Positions 1-9,159 are shown, counted from the first letter of the stretch. The stretch: 64,000 nt of DNA from Bacteroidota bacterium (GCA_029552825.1 JAKPDL010000002.1:1-64000), one strand, 5' to 3'. Numbers and translations are program-made. Notes: generated by a model not told the origin, from the letters alone.

Positions 1-186
1 CAGGGCGGCAGCCTTGAGGAAGTTACAAAATACGGACTTAACAATACATGCGGCCTGCTTGTAAACTCATCAAGGGCAATTATTTTCGCCGACAACTCTG
101 AATTTTTCCACCGTGTGGCAGGAGATAAAGCAAGAGAAATGCAGGTTGAGATGGAAAAATATCTCAGCCAGAAAAAACTTATCTGA
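1..186 (+). CDS. pyrF: Orotidine 5'-phosphate decarboxylase (type 2), C-terminal end
   Basis: The reading frame is open from the first base and stops at 184-186, giving the last 61 residues of a protein that starts before the window. The QGG near the start fits the end of the phosphate-binding GAQGG loop. [13 protein letters not shown] and the following helix ending in MEKYL match the C-terminus of the long, type 2 family of OMP decarboxylases. The enzyme makes UMP in the last step of de novo pyrimidine synthesis. pyrE, the preceding step, lies far away at 50938. The family call rests on a short fragment but the motif is characteristic. Confidence 0.85.
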   Translation, partial: QGGSLEEVTKYGLNNTCGLLVNSSRAIIFADNSEFFHRVAGDKAREMQVEMEKYLSQKKLI

Positions 187-280
187 ATTTTAATAATAAC
201 CGGAAAATTTATTATAGCACACGGTTGATATTCATCCCGGGCTGGTATTTTCACACAGGGATATTATTATATAACCATTA

Positions 281-322
281 AAAAATCCGTGAAAATCTGT
301 TGCATCTGTGTAATCAGAGTGG
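281..322. repeat. Degenerate short tandem repeat
   Basis: Four diverged units of about 10-11 bases are seen: AATCCGTGA, AATCTGTTGC, ATCTGTGTA and ATCAGAGTGG. Similar runs of ATCYGTG units are, from memory, common between genes of Bacteroidota. The run lies between pyrF and the DUF2851 gene and is not part of either reading frame as annotated here. Confidence 0.4.
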
Positions 323-389
323 TATTATTTTATCTTCCTTAGAAAAAATTTTTCATATATTTACTTCGCTGCATTTAAACCGTGCTAAA

Positions 390-1715
390 ATGAAAGAGGA
401 ATTTCTGCATTTCATCTGGAAATATGGTCTTTATTACAAAGAAAGGCTGAGAACCGCCGAAGGAGAACCTGTAGAGGTCATCCACCCAGGGGAATACAAC
501 CGTGATGCTGGTCCAGACTTTTTCAATGCAAGAATAAAATACAGGGGCATTGAATGGGCCGGTAATGTGGAGATACACACGAAAGCTTCGCATTTCGACA
601 TGCATGGCCATAACAGAGATCATGCTTTCGACAATGTTATTCTCCATGTGGTAGCAGAAAACGACCGAAAAGTGTTCAACGCATCAGGCATTGAGATAAC
701 AACAGCAGAAATCTCCTTTGAGGAGAAAATGTTTGAAAGGTATATCAGTCTGGTTAACAACCCCTGCACCATTGCCTGTCAGGAAAATATCACGAGCATC
801 GACAGGTTCCGCTTCAGACACTGGCTTGGAGCTCTGGTGGTAGAAAGGCTGGTTGAAAAGTATGAAATGATCAGAAAAATGCTCGATGATACCGGAAATG
901 ATTGGGAAGAAGTTTTTTACAGGATGATATCACGTTATTTCGGTTTTAAAGTCAACGCAGAACCCTTTGAGATGCTCGCTACGGCTCTACCTTTCAGAAT
1001 TATAAGAAAACATAGCGACAACAGGCTGCAGGTAGAGGCTCTTCTTTTCGGCGCAGCAGGAATGCTCAGCGAAGGTCTCTTCAAAGAGGCATTGAACGAC
1101 AGCTATTATAAAGATCTCCTTAGAGAATTCAAGATTTTAAAAACAAAATATTCGATTAATCCTGTACACGGCTGGATCTGGAAGTTCAGTAAACTGAGGC
1201 CTGCAAATTTTCCCACGATAAGGATTTCACAACTTGCTGCCATGCTTTCAGTAACAGGCGGGCTATTTTCAAGAGTTGCAGAAGCAAAAGACACCGGAGA
1301 AATTAGAGAAGTTTTCAATGTATCAGCATCGGAGTACTGGGACACTCATTATGTTTTCGGACGAAAAACAAGGTATGAGAAAAAGAATACAGGTGATACG
1401 GCGACTGATATACTACTGATAAATACGGTGGTACCTGTTCTTTTTACCTATGGAAAGGTGAAGGACAGCAACAGTTTCTGCTTGAAAGCAATAGATTTCC
1501 TTGAAGAGATAGCACCGGAAGATAACAGGATTATTAAAGAATGGAGAGATGCAGGTATTGAAGCTGTTTCAGCTTTTGATACCCAGGGACTTCTACAGCT
1601 GAGGAATGAATACTGCTGCAGAAGAAAATGCCTTAAATGCAGGGTGGGCAGTGAACTTATTGCCCGCGGAATTGTTCTTAAAAATGAGGATGAGATAATG
1701 CTCGAACCTTATTAA
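390..1715 (+). CDS. DUF2851 family protein
   Basis: This is a 441-residue protein of the DUF2851 family, widespread in Bacteroidota and of unknown function. The recognisable N-terminal block includes HPGEYNRDAGPDFFNARI and WAGNVEIHTKASHF (about residues 28-68). The C-terminus has the family's cysteine-rich knuckle CCRRKCLKC (about 409-417), which could bind a metal. The frame is open 90 bases further upstream, but I take the ATG at 390 because MKEEFLHFIWKYGLY is the conserved family start and the upstream part contains the degenerate repeat. No signal peptide is seen, so it is probably cytoplasmic. The domain's layout has been likened to nucleases; I see no proof of that here. Confidence 0.85.
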   Translation: MKEEFLHFIWKYGLYYKERLRTAEGEPVEVIHPGEYNRDAGPDFFNARIKYRGIEWAGNVEIHTKASHFDMHGHNRDHAFDNVILHVVAENDRKVFNASGIEITTAEISFEEKMFERYISLVNNPCTIACQENITSIDRFRFRHWLGALVVERLVEKYEMIRKMLDDTGNDWEEVFYRMISRYFGFKVNAEPFEMLATALPFRIIRKHSDNRLQVEALLFGAAGMLSEGLFKEALNDSYYKDLLREFKILKTKYSINPVHGWIWKFSKLRPANFPTIRISQLAAMLSVTGGLFSRVAEAKDTGEIREVFNVSASEYWDTHYVFGRKTRYEKKNTGDTATDILLINTVVPVLFTYGKVKDSNSFCLKAIDFLEEIAPEDNRIIKEWRDAGIEAVSAFDTQGLLQLRNEYCCRRKCLKCRVGSELIARGIVLKNEDEIMLEPY

Positions 1716-2041
1716 ACAGCAAGTAAATTTAAGAGTATGATAAAGATTTAGAGGGTGTATTAGCAGGATGATAAAAAAATATGAAACTTATCAGAGTATT
1801 CTGATTGATAAAATCAATCCGGATTTCTAAAGACTTATAAAATTAAAGGAAAATGTTTTGGTTAGAATCATTTTGATAAACAATGCAAAATATTTGACAA
1901 ACAGTTGATTTATTTCTGCGTTTATACGCAACCCGGGGCATGGTTTTTGCGTCATTATTAAAAAAGGATTAAAAAATTATATCTGTAAAAATTGCTGAAA
2001 AAGAAAAATTTATAAAAAATATTAAAAAAAAGTGCGATTAC
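1716..2041. other. AT-rich intergenic stretch without a gene
   Basis: The gap between the DUF2851 gene and the rpsO promoter has no convincing ORF. It holds a perfect inverted repeat, GATTGAT-AAA-ATCAATC at 1803-1819, which has no T-run after it and so is a poor terminator. A small GCGT-TTAT-ACGC hairpin lies near 1918-1929. Nothing else is recognised. Confidence 0.6.
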
Positions 2042-2073
2042 TTGAGAGATTAAATAAAAAAGTCTTATTTTTG
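2042..2073 (+). promoter_or_regulatory. rpsO promoter (-33 TTG, -7 TATTTTTG)
   Basis: TATTTTTG at 2066-2073 matches the Bacteroidota -7 box TAnnTTTG exactly, with TTG at 2042-2044, 21 bases upstream. The expected leader before the rpsO ATG is about 50 bases. A second TATTTTTG at 2115-2122 sits only 8 bases before the ATG and lacks a spaced -33 box, so it is less likely. Confidence 0.65.
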
Positions 2074-2130
2074 CGTTCCAAATTAAGTGATACGATTTAC
2101 ATTTGGATTAACAATATTTTTGTAAAGAAC

Positions 2131-2400
2131 ATGTATTTGACATCAGAGAAGAAAAAGGAATTTTTTAAGACTTACGGGAAGTCGGAACTGGATACCGGTT
2201 CAACGGAAGGGCAGATTGCACTTTTTTCATACCGTATTAATTTTCTCACCGAGCATCTGAAGAAGAATAAGAAAGACTTCAGTACCCAGCGGGCTCTTAT
2301 TAAGCTTGTAGGTAAACGCAGGAAACTTCTCGATTACCTTCGTGAGAAAGATATAAACCGGTACCGCGAAATCATCAAAGCGCTTAATATCCGCAAATAG
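2131..2400 (+). CDS. rpsO: 30S ribosomal protein S15
   Basis: The 89-residue product has the standard length for S15 and the family core DTGSTEGQIALFSYRI, KKDFSTQRALIKLVGKRRKLLDYL in two adjoining segments, ending DINRYREIIKALNIRK. S15 binds the central domain of 16S rRNA early in 30S assembly. A GTG 99 bases upstream is in frame, but the promoter box falls inside that extension and S15 proteins begin near MYLTSEKK, so ATG 2131 is the start. It is monocistronic: its own promoter lies upstream and an intrinsic terminator follows directly. rpsO next to pnp is a common arrangement in bacteria. Confidence 0.97.
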   Translation: MYLTSEKKKEFFKTYGKSELDTGSTEGQIALFSYRINFLTEHLKKNKKDFSTQRALIKLVGKRRKLLDYLREKDINRYREIIKALNIRK

Positions 2401-2401
2401 G

Positions 2402-2430
2402 AAAAAGGCAATGTCAAATTGCCTTTTTTT
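2402..2430 (+). terminator. Intrinsic terminator after rpsO
   Basis: GGCAAT at 2407-2412 pairs with ATTGCC at 2418-2423, extended by A/T pairs on both sides, and a run of seven T follows. Confidence 0.85.
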
Positions 2431-2445
2431 ATGCTTTTTATTTAG

Positions 2446-2453
2446 TAAATTCG
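2446..2453 (+). promoter_or_regulatory. Possible pnp -7 box (TAAATTCG)
   Basis: TAAATTCG differs from TAnnTTTG at one position. It lies after the rpsO terminator and about 50 bases before the pnp start, where a promoter is needed. There is no clear -33 box. Confidence 0.35.
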
Positions 2454-2467
2454 CTTCTTATTAAATC

Positions 2468-2505
2468 AGTATTAAATAGTATTAAAACAGTATTAAATCA
2501 GTATC
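2468..2505 (+). repeat. Tandem AGTATTAAA repeats in the pnp leader
   Basis: Three direct units of 10-11 bases (AGTATTAAAT, AGTATTAAAAC, AGTATTAAATC) and a partial fourth, AGTATC, run up to the pnp ATG. They would be in the mRNA leader and cover the ribosome-binding region. Confidence 0.7.
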
Positions 2506-4716
2506 ATGTTTAACATTTTCAGGAAAGTCATAGATCTTGGTGACGGACGTACAATAACACTTGAGAGCGGCAAGCTGGCAAGGCAGTCCGACGGAGCAGT
2601 ATTGCTAACAATGGGTAAAACAATGCTTCTGGCAACTGTTGTTGCTGCAAAGGAGGTGAAAGAGGATACTGATTTTATGCCTCTATCGGTAGAATACAGG
2701 GAAAAATATGCATCGTCGGGCCGGATACCGGGAGGTTTTCTGAAGAGAGAAGCCAAGCCTTCGGATAATGAGATACTGGTTGCACGCCTGGTTGACAGAG
2801 CTTTACGGCCTTTATTCCCTGACGATTTTCATGCAGAGACCTTTGTAAATATTTATCTGGTTTCAGCCGATAAGGAGATATTGCCTGATGCACTTGCAGG
2901 TCTGGCAGCTTCAGCTGCACTCACCCTTTCGGATATCCCTTTCAAAGGGCCTATTTCAGAAGTAAGAGTTGCAAGAATAAATGGGCAGTTTGTAATTAAC
3001 CCTACTGCTTCACAGGTTAAAGAGGCAGACATGGACCTGATTGTTGGAGCCACTTACGAAAATATCATAATGGTTGAGGGTGAGATGAAGGAGGTTTCTG
3101 AAGCCGAGATGCTTGAAGCCCTTAAGGTGGCACATGAGGCCATCAAGGTGCACTGCAAGGCTCAGATGGAATTTGCTGCTGAAGCTGGAGCCCCGCCGAA
3201 GAGAGAATATGCCAGTGAAGAAAATGAAGAACTGAGGAAAAAAGTTTGGGATGAAACATGGGATAAATGTTATCAGGTGGCAAAAAGTCTTATTCCCGTA
3301 AAACAAAAAAGGTCGGAAGCATTTGAAGCTGTGCTGAATGAGTTTCTTTCCCAGTTTACTGAAGAAGATGAGGTTAATGAAGCTCTTGTAAAGAAATATT
3401 ATAGCGAAGTACACAGGGAGGTTGCCCGCAGGCTTGTTCTTGATGAAGGTATAAGACTTGACGGCAGGAAACCCGATGAGATAAGGCCTATCTACTGCGA
3501 AATAGACCCCCTCCCTGCCACACATGGTTCTGCTCTTTTTACAAGAGGCGAGACGCAGTCACTTACAACTGTTACCCTGGGAACCAAGCTTGATGAAAAA
3601 ATTATTGATGAAGTGCTTAACCAGGGTACGGAAAAATTCACACTTCACTACAATTTTCCGCCTTTCTCCACAGGTGAGGCAAAACCCGTAAGGGGCATCA
3701 GCCGCAGGGAAATCGGACATGGCAACCTGGCACACAGAGCCCTCAAAAATATGCTTCCACCTGATGAGGAAAATCCCTACACTGTTAGGGTTGTTTCGGA
3801 TATACTTGAGTCGAATGGCTCATCTTCAATGGCTACAGTATGTGCAGGCTCACTGGCACTGATGGATGCAGGTATAAAAATCAGAAAACCAGTATCAGGT
3901 ATTGCCATGGGATTAATCACCGATACCAAAACAGGAAAATATGCCATCCTTTCGGATATTCTGGGTGATGAAGACCATATAGGTGACATGGATTTCAAAG
4001 TAGCAGGCACACGCGACGGTATTACAGCCACGCAGATGGATATAAAGGTGGAGGGACTTTCGTATGAAATACTTGCAAAAGCCCTTGAGCAGGCAAGAAT
4101 AGGAAGGCTGCACATACTTGACATTATGGAGCAGACAATAGCTGAGCCGCGTCCCGAACTGAAGCCCCATGCTCCGAGAATAGAGATGGTGACAATACCG
4201 CGCGATATGATTGGCGCCCTCATTGGCCCGGGTGGCAAAATAATCCAGGAGATTCAACGCGAAACAGGGACAACAATAATTGTGGAAGAAAAGAACGGAG
4301 TGGGAGAGGTGGAGATTTTCGGCGAGAATAAAGAAGCCCTCCTCGATGCAGTGGAAAGAGTAAAGAAAATTGTGGCAGTTCCGGAAATAGGACACGTTTA
4401 TAAAGGAATAGTTAAGTCGGTGATGCAATATGGTGCATTCGTTGAAATACTGCCTAACAAAGATGGACTGCTACACATTTCGGAAATCGACTGGAAAAAG
4501 ACAAACAGGGTTGAAGATATACTTAAGGAAGGACAGGAAGTGGAGGTAAAACTGATTGACATTGACGAAAAGACTGGAAAATTAAGACTTTCGAGAAAAG
4601 CCCTCCTGCCTCAGCCTGAAGGAAATGAGGCTGAACAGACCCGCCCCAGATCAGAGAGAGACACGCAAAGAAGACATCCTCCACGGAAGAACTTCAGAAG
4701 AAGAGAAAGAGAATAA
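2506..4716 (+). CDS. pnp: Polynucleotide phosphorylase
   Basis: This 736-residue protein degrades RNA 3' to 5' with phosphate, releasing nucleoside diphosphates, as a cytoplasmic trimer. It has the complete family layout: the first RNase PH domain from residue 10, an alpha-helical linker, the second RNase PH domain from about 308 ([16 protein letters not shown]) with the acidic active-site segment [15 protein letters not shown] near 487, a KH domain with GPGGK near 574, and an S1 domain from about 627 ([17 protein letters not shown]). A basic Arg-rich tail follows. The tandem repeats in the leader end at the start codon. In Escherichia coli pnp is autoregulated through its leader; whether the repeats play such a role here is not known. 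Confidence 0.97.
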   Translation: MFNIFRKVIDLGDGRTITLESGKLARQSDGAVLLTMGKTMLLATVVAAKEVKEDTDFMPLSVEYREKYASSGRIPGGFLKREAKPSDNEILVARLVDRALRPLFPDDFHAETFVNIYLVSADKEILPDALAGLAASAALTLSDIPFKGPISEVRVARINGQFVINPTASQVKEADMDLIVGATYENIIMVEGEMKEVSEAEMLEALKVAHEAIKVHCKAQMEFAAEAGAPPKREYASEENEELRKKVWDETWDKCYQVAKSLIPVKQKRSEAFEAVLNEFLSQFTEEDEVNEALVKKYYSEVHREVARRLVLDEGIRLDGRKPDEIRPIYCEIDPLPATHGSALFTRGETQSLTTVTLGTKLDEKIIDEVLNQGTEKFTLHYNFPPFSTGEAKPVRGISRREIGHGNLAHRALKNMLPPDEENPYTVRVVSDILESNGSSSMATVCAGSLALMDAGIKIRKPVSGIAMGLITDTKTGKYAILSDILGDEDHIGDMDFKVAGTRDGITATQMDIKVEGLSYEILAKALEQARIGRLHILDIMEQTIAEPRPELKPHAPRIEMVTIPRDMIGALIGPGGKIIQEIQRETGTTIIVEEKNGVGEVEIFGENKEALLDAVERVKKIVAVPEIGHVYKGIVKSVMQYGAFVEILPNKDGLLHISEIDWKKTNRVEDILKEGQEVEVKLIDIDEKTGKLRLSRKALLPQPEGNEAEQTRPRSERDTQRRHPPRKNFRRRERE

Positions 4717-4730
4717 AATCTATCCATTTA

Positions 4731-4761
4731 TTGAAATTTTATTCATCAGTTTATAAATTTG
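4731..4761 (+). promoter_or_regulatory. Promoter of the deoxynucleoside kinase gene
   Basis: TTG at 4731-4733, 20 bases, then TAAATTTG at 4754-4761, an exact -33/-7 pair for the Bacteroidota housekeeping sigma factor. The leader would be about 27 bases. Confidence 0.8.
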
Positions 4762-4794
4762 ATTTGAACGAAAAACTACCTGCTTCTTCTGAAG

Positions 4795-5433
4795 ATGGTG
4801 AAATATAATTATATCGTTATCGAAGGCAATATTGGTGCAGGAAAAACCACACTTGCCACAAAAATTGCAAATGATTTCAATGCTAAACTCATTCTTGAAA
4901 GGTTTGCCGACAATCCTTTTCTGCCAAAGTTCTATGCCGACCCCGAAAGATATTCATTCCCGCTGGAACTCTCATTCCTGGCCGACCGCTACAAACAACT
5001 CAAGGAAGAGTTCATGAAGCAGGATCTGTTCAAGTCATTTACAATTGCCGACTATTATTTTGCAAAATCTCTGATTTTTGCTGCCGCAACTCTGACGGGA
5101 GATGAATTCAACCTGTACAGGCAGATATTTTATATAATATATGGTATGCTACCAAAACCCGACTTGTATGTTTATCTTCACCTTGAACCCGACAGACTGA
5201 TTCAGAACATTCAGAAACGTGGACGCGAATACGAAAAATTAATTACAACAGAATACCTGAAAAAAATACAGGACAATTATTTTTTATTCTTCAGGCAAAA
5301 TCCTGAAAATAAATATCTTATCATCGATATAAATAGTATTGATTTCGTTGAAAATGAGGAAGATTACTCACTGATTATTGATAAAATATTTAATTGTGAA
5401 TACACTTCAGGAATGAACAAAATCGTACTTTAG
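4795..5433 (+). CDS. Deoxynucleoside kinase (deoxyadenosine/deoxyguanosine kinase family)
   Basis: The 212-residue protein phosphorylates a deoxynucleoside with ATP in nucleotide salvage. It has the P-loop GNIGAGKTT (residues 11-19), an ERF-type motif near 36, ADRYKQL (the DR[YS] region), a long helical middle, and the arginine-rich lid RGREYEK near 143. This matches the dCK/dGK/TK2-like family found in Bacteroidota. The exact substrate cannot be read from the sequence; deoxyadenosine or deoxyguanosine is the usual annotation. Its own promoter is upstream. The frame is clean and full length. Confidence 0.85.
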   Translation: MVKYNYIVIEGNIGAGKTTLATKIANDFNAKLILERFADNPFLPKFYADPERYSFPLELSFLADRYKQLKEEFMKQDLFKSFTIADYYFAKSLIFAAATLTGDEFNLYRQIFYIIYGMLPKPDLYVYLHLEPDRLIQNIQKRGREYEKLITTEYLKKIQDNYFLFFRQNPENKYLIIDINSIDFVENEEDYSLIIDKIFNCEYTSGMNKIVL

Positions 5434-5456
5434 CGCAATTTTCGGATAAAGAATAC

Positions 5457-5486
5457 TTTGTTATTAACGTTTTTTTATTAGATTTG
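5457..5486 (+). promoter_or_regulatory. Promoter of the OmpA/TPR lipoprotein gene
   Basis: TTTG at 5457-5460, 18 bases, then TAGATTTG at 5479-5486. Both boxes are exact matches, so strong expression is plausible. The leader would be about 65 bases. Confidence 0.8.
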
Positions 5487-5557
5487 CAGAAAGATAAAAC
5501 TTTTAATATATTGTAACAGAAAATAATATTGGTTATAAAAACATAAACTATCTGACT

Positions 5558-7270
5558 ATGAAAAAATTCGGAACTTTATTTTTAATTGTTCTTGCTGCAC
5601 TTGCATTCACAGGCTGCAGCGGACTGAATAAAATGAAAAAGAATGCCAGCCTTGTAAAATATGATGTTACTCCAAAAGTGCTTGAAACACATGCCGGCAT
5701 GGTGGATGTAACTATTAAAGGCACCTATCCGCAGAAGTACTTCGACAAGAAGACCATACTTGAAATTACACCGGTACTTGTATATCAGGGTGGAGAAACT
5801 GCATTTAAACCTGTTAAAGTTCAGGGAGAAAGTGTCCAGGCAAATAATGAGGTTATATCATATAACGGTGACAGCTTCACATACAACGATAAGGTGCAGT
5901 ATAAGCCGGAGATGAAAAAATCAGAACTCTATGTAAGAGTGAAAGCCACAAGAGGAAGTACAACACTCGATTTTGATCCGGTTAAAATTGCCGACGGTGT
6001 GATTGCCACCTCAACACTGGTAGATGTTCACGGGAAACCAGTTTTTATGCCCGACAAATATCAGAGAATAATACCGGAAAGTGTAATGGCTGATATCCAT
6101 TATATTATTAACCGGTTCGACCTGCGCAGCTCTGAACTAAAGGCAGAAGATATCAAACTTCTTAAAGAATATATATCAAAGGTCAATCAGGATCCGAAAC
6201 GAAATTTTAAAAATGTCGAAATCAGCTCTTATGCTTCACCTGATGGCCCGTTCAATTTCAATGAGAAACTTTCCGGAAACAGAGGTTCAACAGCTGACAA
6301 GTTCATCAGAAGTGAATTTGCAAAGATTGAAGCTGCAAAAGCTGCAGGTTTCTTCAATGAAAAAACCACCGCAGAAGACTGGGATGGCTTCAGGGAAGAG
6401 CTTCAGAAATCAAACATCAAGGATAAAGACCTTATCCTGAGGGTTCTTTCAATGTACTCTGATCCGGAAGTCCGCGAGAAGGAAATCAAAAATATGGCAG
6501 AAGCATTTGAAGTTCTGAAAACTGATGTCCTGCCAAGACTGAGAAGATCAAAAATGTCAGTAAACGTTGACCTTATTGGAAGAAGCGATGAGGAAATTGT
6601 TGCCCAGTTTAAATCAGATCCTTCTGTCCTGACACTTGAAGAATTGTTGAGAGGAGGTTCCGTTGTTACAGATGTAAATGAAAAACTGGCATTTTTCCAG
6701 ACTGCAGCAAAGATGTTCCCGAATTGCATACGTGCCCATAATAATGTAGGTTGCTGCTACATCGCACTTGGAAAGGCTGATGAAGCCCTGGCTGCCCTCG
6801 AAAAAGCAAAAGCAATTGACAACAACGATGTTGTAAAGAACAATATGGGTGCTGCTTACCTGCTTAAGAAAGATTATGCAAAGGCAGAAGAAGCTTATAA
6901 TTCTATGTCAGCTGCTACCGCAGAGTCGAAGATGGGTCTCGGTGGTCTGGCCATCATGAAAGGACAGTATGATGCAGCTGTGAATTATCTCACAGGCGAG
7001 CCATGCTTTAACCTTGCACTTGCCCAGGTACTGAAAGGCGACGCTGCAAGAGCAAAGGTAACCCTCGACGGTATAAAAGAACTATGCAAATGCGGCAAAC
7101 CTTCATATCTGAAAGCAGTAGTCGGTGCCAGACTCGACGACAGAAACTATGCAATGAGCGGACTTCGTGAAGCTGTTGGTTTCAATGCTTCATGGAAAGA
7201 ATACGCAAAAACCGACCTCGAACTGGCTAAGTACTGGAATGACGATACATTCAAATCAATAGTCCAGTAA
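5558..7270 (+). CDS. Lipoprotein with OmpA-like region and TPR repeats
   Basis: A 570-residue envelope protein. Residues 1-20 are a lipoprotein signal with Cys20 after a hydrophobic stretch. The next 130 or so residues look like a beta-rich domain. Around 221-250, EISSYASPDGPFNFNEKLS followed by an Arg-containing helix resembles the peptidoglycan-binding OmpA C-terminal motif (SPDG...N..LS..R). TPR-like helices lie at about 385-460 (PNCIRAHNNVGCCYIALGK, KNNMGAAYLLKKDYAKAEE). Proteins of this type are common in Bacteroidales and probably link the outer membrane to peptidoglycan; no precise function is assigned. It has a strong promoter and a bidirectional terminator and stands alone as a transcription unit. 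Confidence 0.7.
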   Translation: MKKFGTLFLIVLAALAFTGCSGLNKMKKNASLVKYDVTPKVLETHAGMVDVTIKGTYPQKYFDKKTILEITPVLVYQGGETAFKPVKVQGESVQANNEVISYNGDSFTYNDKVQYKPEMKKSELYVRVKATRGSTTLDFDPVKIADGVIATSTLVDVHGKPVFMPDKYQRIIPESVMADIHYIINRFDLRSSELKAEDIKLLKEYISKVNQDPKRNFKNVEISSYASPDGPFNFNEKLSGNRGSTADKFIRSEFAKIEAAKAAGFFNEKTTAEDWDGFREELQKSNIKDKDLILRVLSMYSDPEVREKEIKNMAEAFEVLKTDVLPRLRRSKMSVNVDLIGRSDEEIVAQFKSDPSVLTLEELLRGGSVVTDVNEKLAFFQTAAKMFPNCIRAHNNVGCCYIALGKADEALAALEKAKAIDNNDVVKNNMGAAYLLKKDYAKAEEAYNSMSAATAESKMGLGGLAIMKGQYDAAVNYLTGEPCFNLALAQVLKGDAARAKVTLDGIKELCKCGKPSYLKAVVGARLDDRNYAMSGLREAVGFNASWKEYAKTDLELAKYWNDDTFKSIVQ

Positions 7271-7294
7271 GAAAAGAAATTATATAAATCTAAG

Positions 7295-7330
7295 AAAACT
7301 GCCCCGAGCTATTGAGCCGGGGCAGTTTTA
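7295..7330. terminator. Bidirectional terminator between convergent genes
   Basis: AAAACTGCCCCG at 7295-7306 pairs with CGGGGCAGTTTT at about 7318-7329 around a 10-base loop. The A and T flanks make it usable from both strands, serving the lipoprotein gene and the trmH-type gene. Confidence 0.9.
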
Positions 7331-7864
7331 TTACTGGAGGGATAGTTTCCTGTTAAACTCCCACAATACAATCCCTGCGCTTACGGCAATGTTAAATGAA
7401 TGTTTAGTTCCAAACTGAGGAATCTCTATGCAGGCATCACATATATCCACAACATCCTGCGAGACCCCGCTTATCTCATGTCCAAAAATTAAAGCATATT
7501 TTCTACCCCTGTCAACCGGAAAATCCTGAAGTTCGTAAGAACCTTCAACCTGTTCAACAGCAACGATTGTGTAACCGTTTTTTTTGAGTTCCTTCACTGC
7601 TTCAAGAGTATCGTGAATATATAGCCAGTCGACTGATTCTGTTGCCCCGAGAGCAGTTTTCTGTATATCCCTGTGCGGAGGCGTGGCTGTGATTCCACAT
7701 AGAATGATTCTTTCAACAAGAAATGCATCGGCAGTCCTGAATACCGAACCGATATTGTTATGACTCCTGACATTGTCGAGAACTATAATAACCGGAAGCT
7801 TCTCAGATTTTTTGAATTCACTTATGCTTTTTCTGCCAAGTTCGTCATTAAGCCTTTTCCTCAT
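7331..7864 (-). CDS. TrmH/SpoU family RNA 2'-O-methyltransferase
   Basis: The 177-residue protein has the three SPOUT motifs in order: NVRSHNNIGSVFRTADAF (about 31-48), FGHEISGVSQ (about 126-135) and IPQFGTKHSFNIAVSAGI (about 147-164), which form the knotted S-adenosylmethionine site. Members methylate ribose in tRNA or rRNA; the target here cannot be read from sequence. It is short, without the N-terminal substrate-binding domain of RlmB-type enzymes, and so resembles the minimal tRNA (TrmL-like) forms. The gene converges on the lipoprotein gene through a shared terminator and is divergent from sucC. Confidence 0.88.
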   Translation of the reverse strand: MRKRLNDELGRKSISEFKKSEKLPVIIVLDNVRSHNNIGSVFRTADAFLVERIILCGITATPPHRDIQKTALGATESVDWLYIHDTLEAVKELKKNGYTIVAVEQVEGSYELQDFPVDRGRKYALIFGHEISGVSQDVVDICDACIEIPQFGTKHSFNIAVSAGIVLWEFNRKLSLQ

Positions 7865-7879
7865 AAGCGAGTTTTTTTG

Positions 7880-7887
7880 CGAAATTA
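7880..7887 (-). promoter_or_regulatory. Possible -7 box of the trmH-type gene (TAATTTCG)
   Basis: One mismatch from TAnnTTTG on the minus strand, 16 bases before the start codon. No clear -33 box. Confidence 0.35.
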
Positions 7888-7959
7888 ATGAATAAGATAA
7901 CCGGATTTATGTTTTTGTTTCTTACTTTTAATCGTTATAAATTAACTTATTATAAAATC

Positions 7960-9159
7960 ATGAACATACATGAATATCAGGCAAAGTCATTGCTAAAGGC
8001 GCACGGTGTTGAAATTCAGGAAGGTTTTGTAGCTGAAAACCCGGAACAGGCTGTTATGGCAGCAAGAGAGCTTAAGGAGAAGTTAGGGTCGAAGTATTTT
8101 GTTATAAAAGCTCAGATTCATGCCGGCGGCAGGGGCAAAGCAGGTGGGGTAAAGCTTGCAAAATCGGAAGAAGAGGTCAGGGAGATTGCCGGCAGGATTA
8201 TAGGCATGCAGCTTGTTACGCCACAAACCGGTCCTGCAGGCAAAAAGGTCAACAAAGTTCTTGTTGCACAGGATGTATACTATGAAGGTGATACAGAGCC
8301 TGAGGAATATTATGTAAGCATACTGCTTAACCGTAGTACTTCAAAATATGAGATTGTTTATTCGCCGCGGGGCGGGACAGATATCGAAGAAGTTGCCGGA
8401 CAATCTCCTGAATTGATTTTCAGGGAGGAGATCGATCCAGCATTCGGACTTCAGGATTTTCAGGCAAGGAACATTGCCTTCAGACTTGAAGTAAAGGGTG
8501 AGGCATATAAAAACATGATCAGGTTTCTTCATGGTATTTATGAAACTCATGTACATTGCGACACGCTGCTGCTGGAGGTGAATCCTGTGCTCAAGACGAG
8601 CGATAACAGGGTTCTTGCAGTTGATGCTAAGGTTGCGATAGATGATAATGCTTTATTCCGGCATCCGGATATAGCTGCAATGCGCGACATAAGTGAGGAG
8701 GATCCTTTTGAGGTTGAAGCAGGGGAGCAGAAGCTGAATTTTGTCAAGCTCAGTGGCAATGTAGGATGTATGGTGAATGGTGCAGGTCTGGCGATGGCAA
8801 CTATGGATCTGATCAAGCTTTCAGGCGGTGAGCCTGCAAACTTTCTCGATGTGGGTGGCGGAGCCAGTGCAAAGACGGTAGAAGCAGGGTTCAGACTGAT
8901 ACTTAAAGACCCTAATGTCAGGGCTATACTTATTAATATCTTTGGAGGGATAGTGCGTTGCGACCGCGTTGCTAACGGAGTTGTTGAAGCCTACAGGGCG
9001 GTAGGGGAGATTAAGGTCCCTATTGTGCTGCGACTGCAGGGCACAAATGCTGAGGAGGCACGAGCCATAATAGACAAATCCGGAATTAAAGTCTATCCGG
9101 TAATCTCATTCAGAGAGGCGGCAGAGAAAATAAGGGAATTAATTAACTACTTCTCATGA
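7960..9159 (+). CDS. sucC: Succinyl-CoA ligase (ADP/GDP-forming) beta subunit
   Basis: The 399-residue protein starts [16 protein letters not shown], the standard SucC start, so ATG 7960 is used and not the ATG 72 bases upstream. The ATP-grasp domain shows [19 protein letters not shown] (about 46-64), and the C-terminal ligase domain shows [18 protein letters not shown] and [11 protein letters not shown]. It works with an alpha subunit (SucD) to convert succinyl-CoA to succinate with nucleotide phosphorylation in the TCA cycle. No sucD is adjacent: the downstream gene is on the opposite strand and overlaps the sucC stop by 13 bases. sucD must lie elsewhere in the genome. Confidence 0.95.
   Translation: MNIHEYQAKSLLKAHGVEIQEGFVAENPEQAVMAARELKEKLGSKYFVIKAQIHAGGRGKAGGVKLAKSEEEVREIAGRIIGMQLVTPQTGPAGKKVNKVLVAQDVYYEGDTEPEEYYVSILLNRSTSKYEIVYSPRGGTDIEEVAGQSPELIFREEIDPAFGLQDFQARNIAFRLEVKGEAYKNMIRFLHGIYETHVHCDTLLLEVNPVLKTSDNRVLAVDAKVAIDDNALFRHPDIAAMRDISEEDPFEVEAGEQKLNFVKLSGNVGCMVNGAGLAMATMDLIKLSGGEPANFLDVGGGASAKTVEAGFRLILKDPNVRAILINIFGGIVRCDRVANGVVEAYRAVGEIKVPIVLRLQGTNAEEARAIIDKSGIKVYPVISFREAAEKIRELINYFS

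Noticed and set aside
300-389. N-terminal extension of the DUF2851 protein
   Set aside because: The frame is open but the conserved family start is at 390 and the upstream part covers a degenerate repeat.
1803-1819. Inverted repeat as a terminator of the DUF2851 gene
   Set aside because: No T-run follows the stem and the gene ended almost 90 bases before.
2115-2122. Second TATTTTTG box before rpsO
   Set aside because: Too close to the start codon and without a spaced -33 box; the box at 2066 fits better.
2032-2130. N-terminal extension of S15 from a GTG
   Set aside because: It contains the promoter boxes and S15 proteins are 89 residues long.
3010-4428. Minus-strand ORFs opposite pnp (3010-3525, 3777-4238, 3913-4428)
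   Set aside because: They are shadows of a full-length, well-conserved gene and show no domain or signal.
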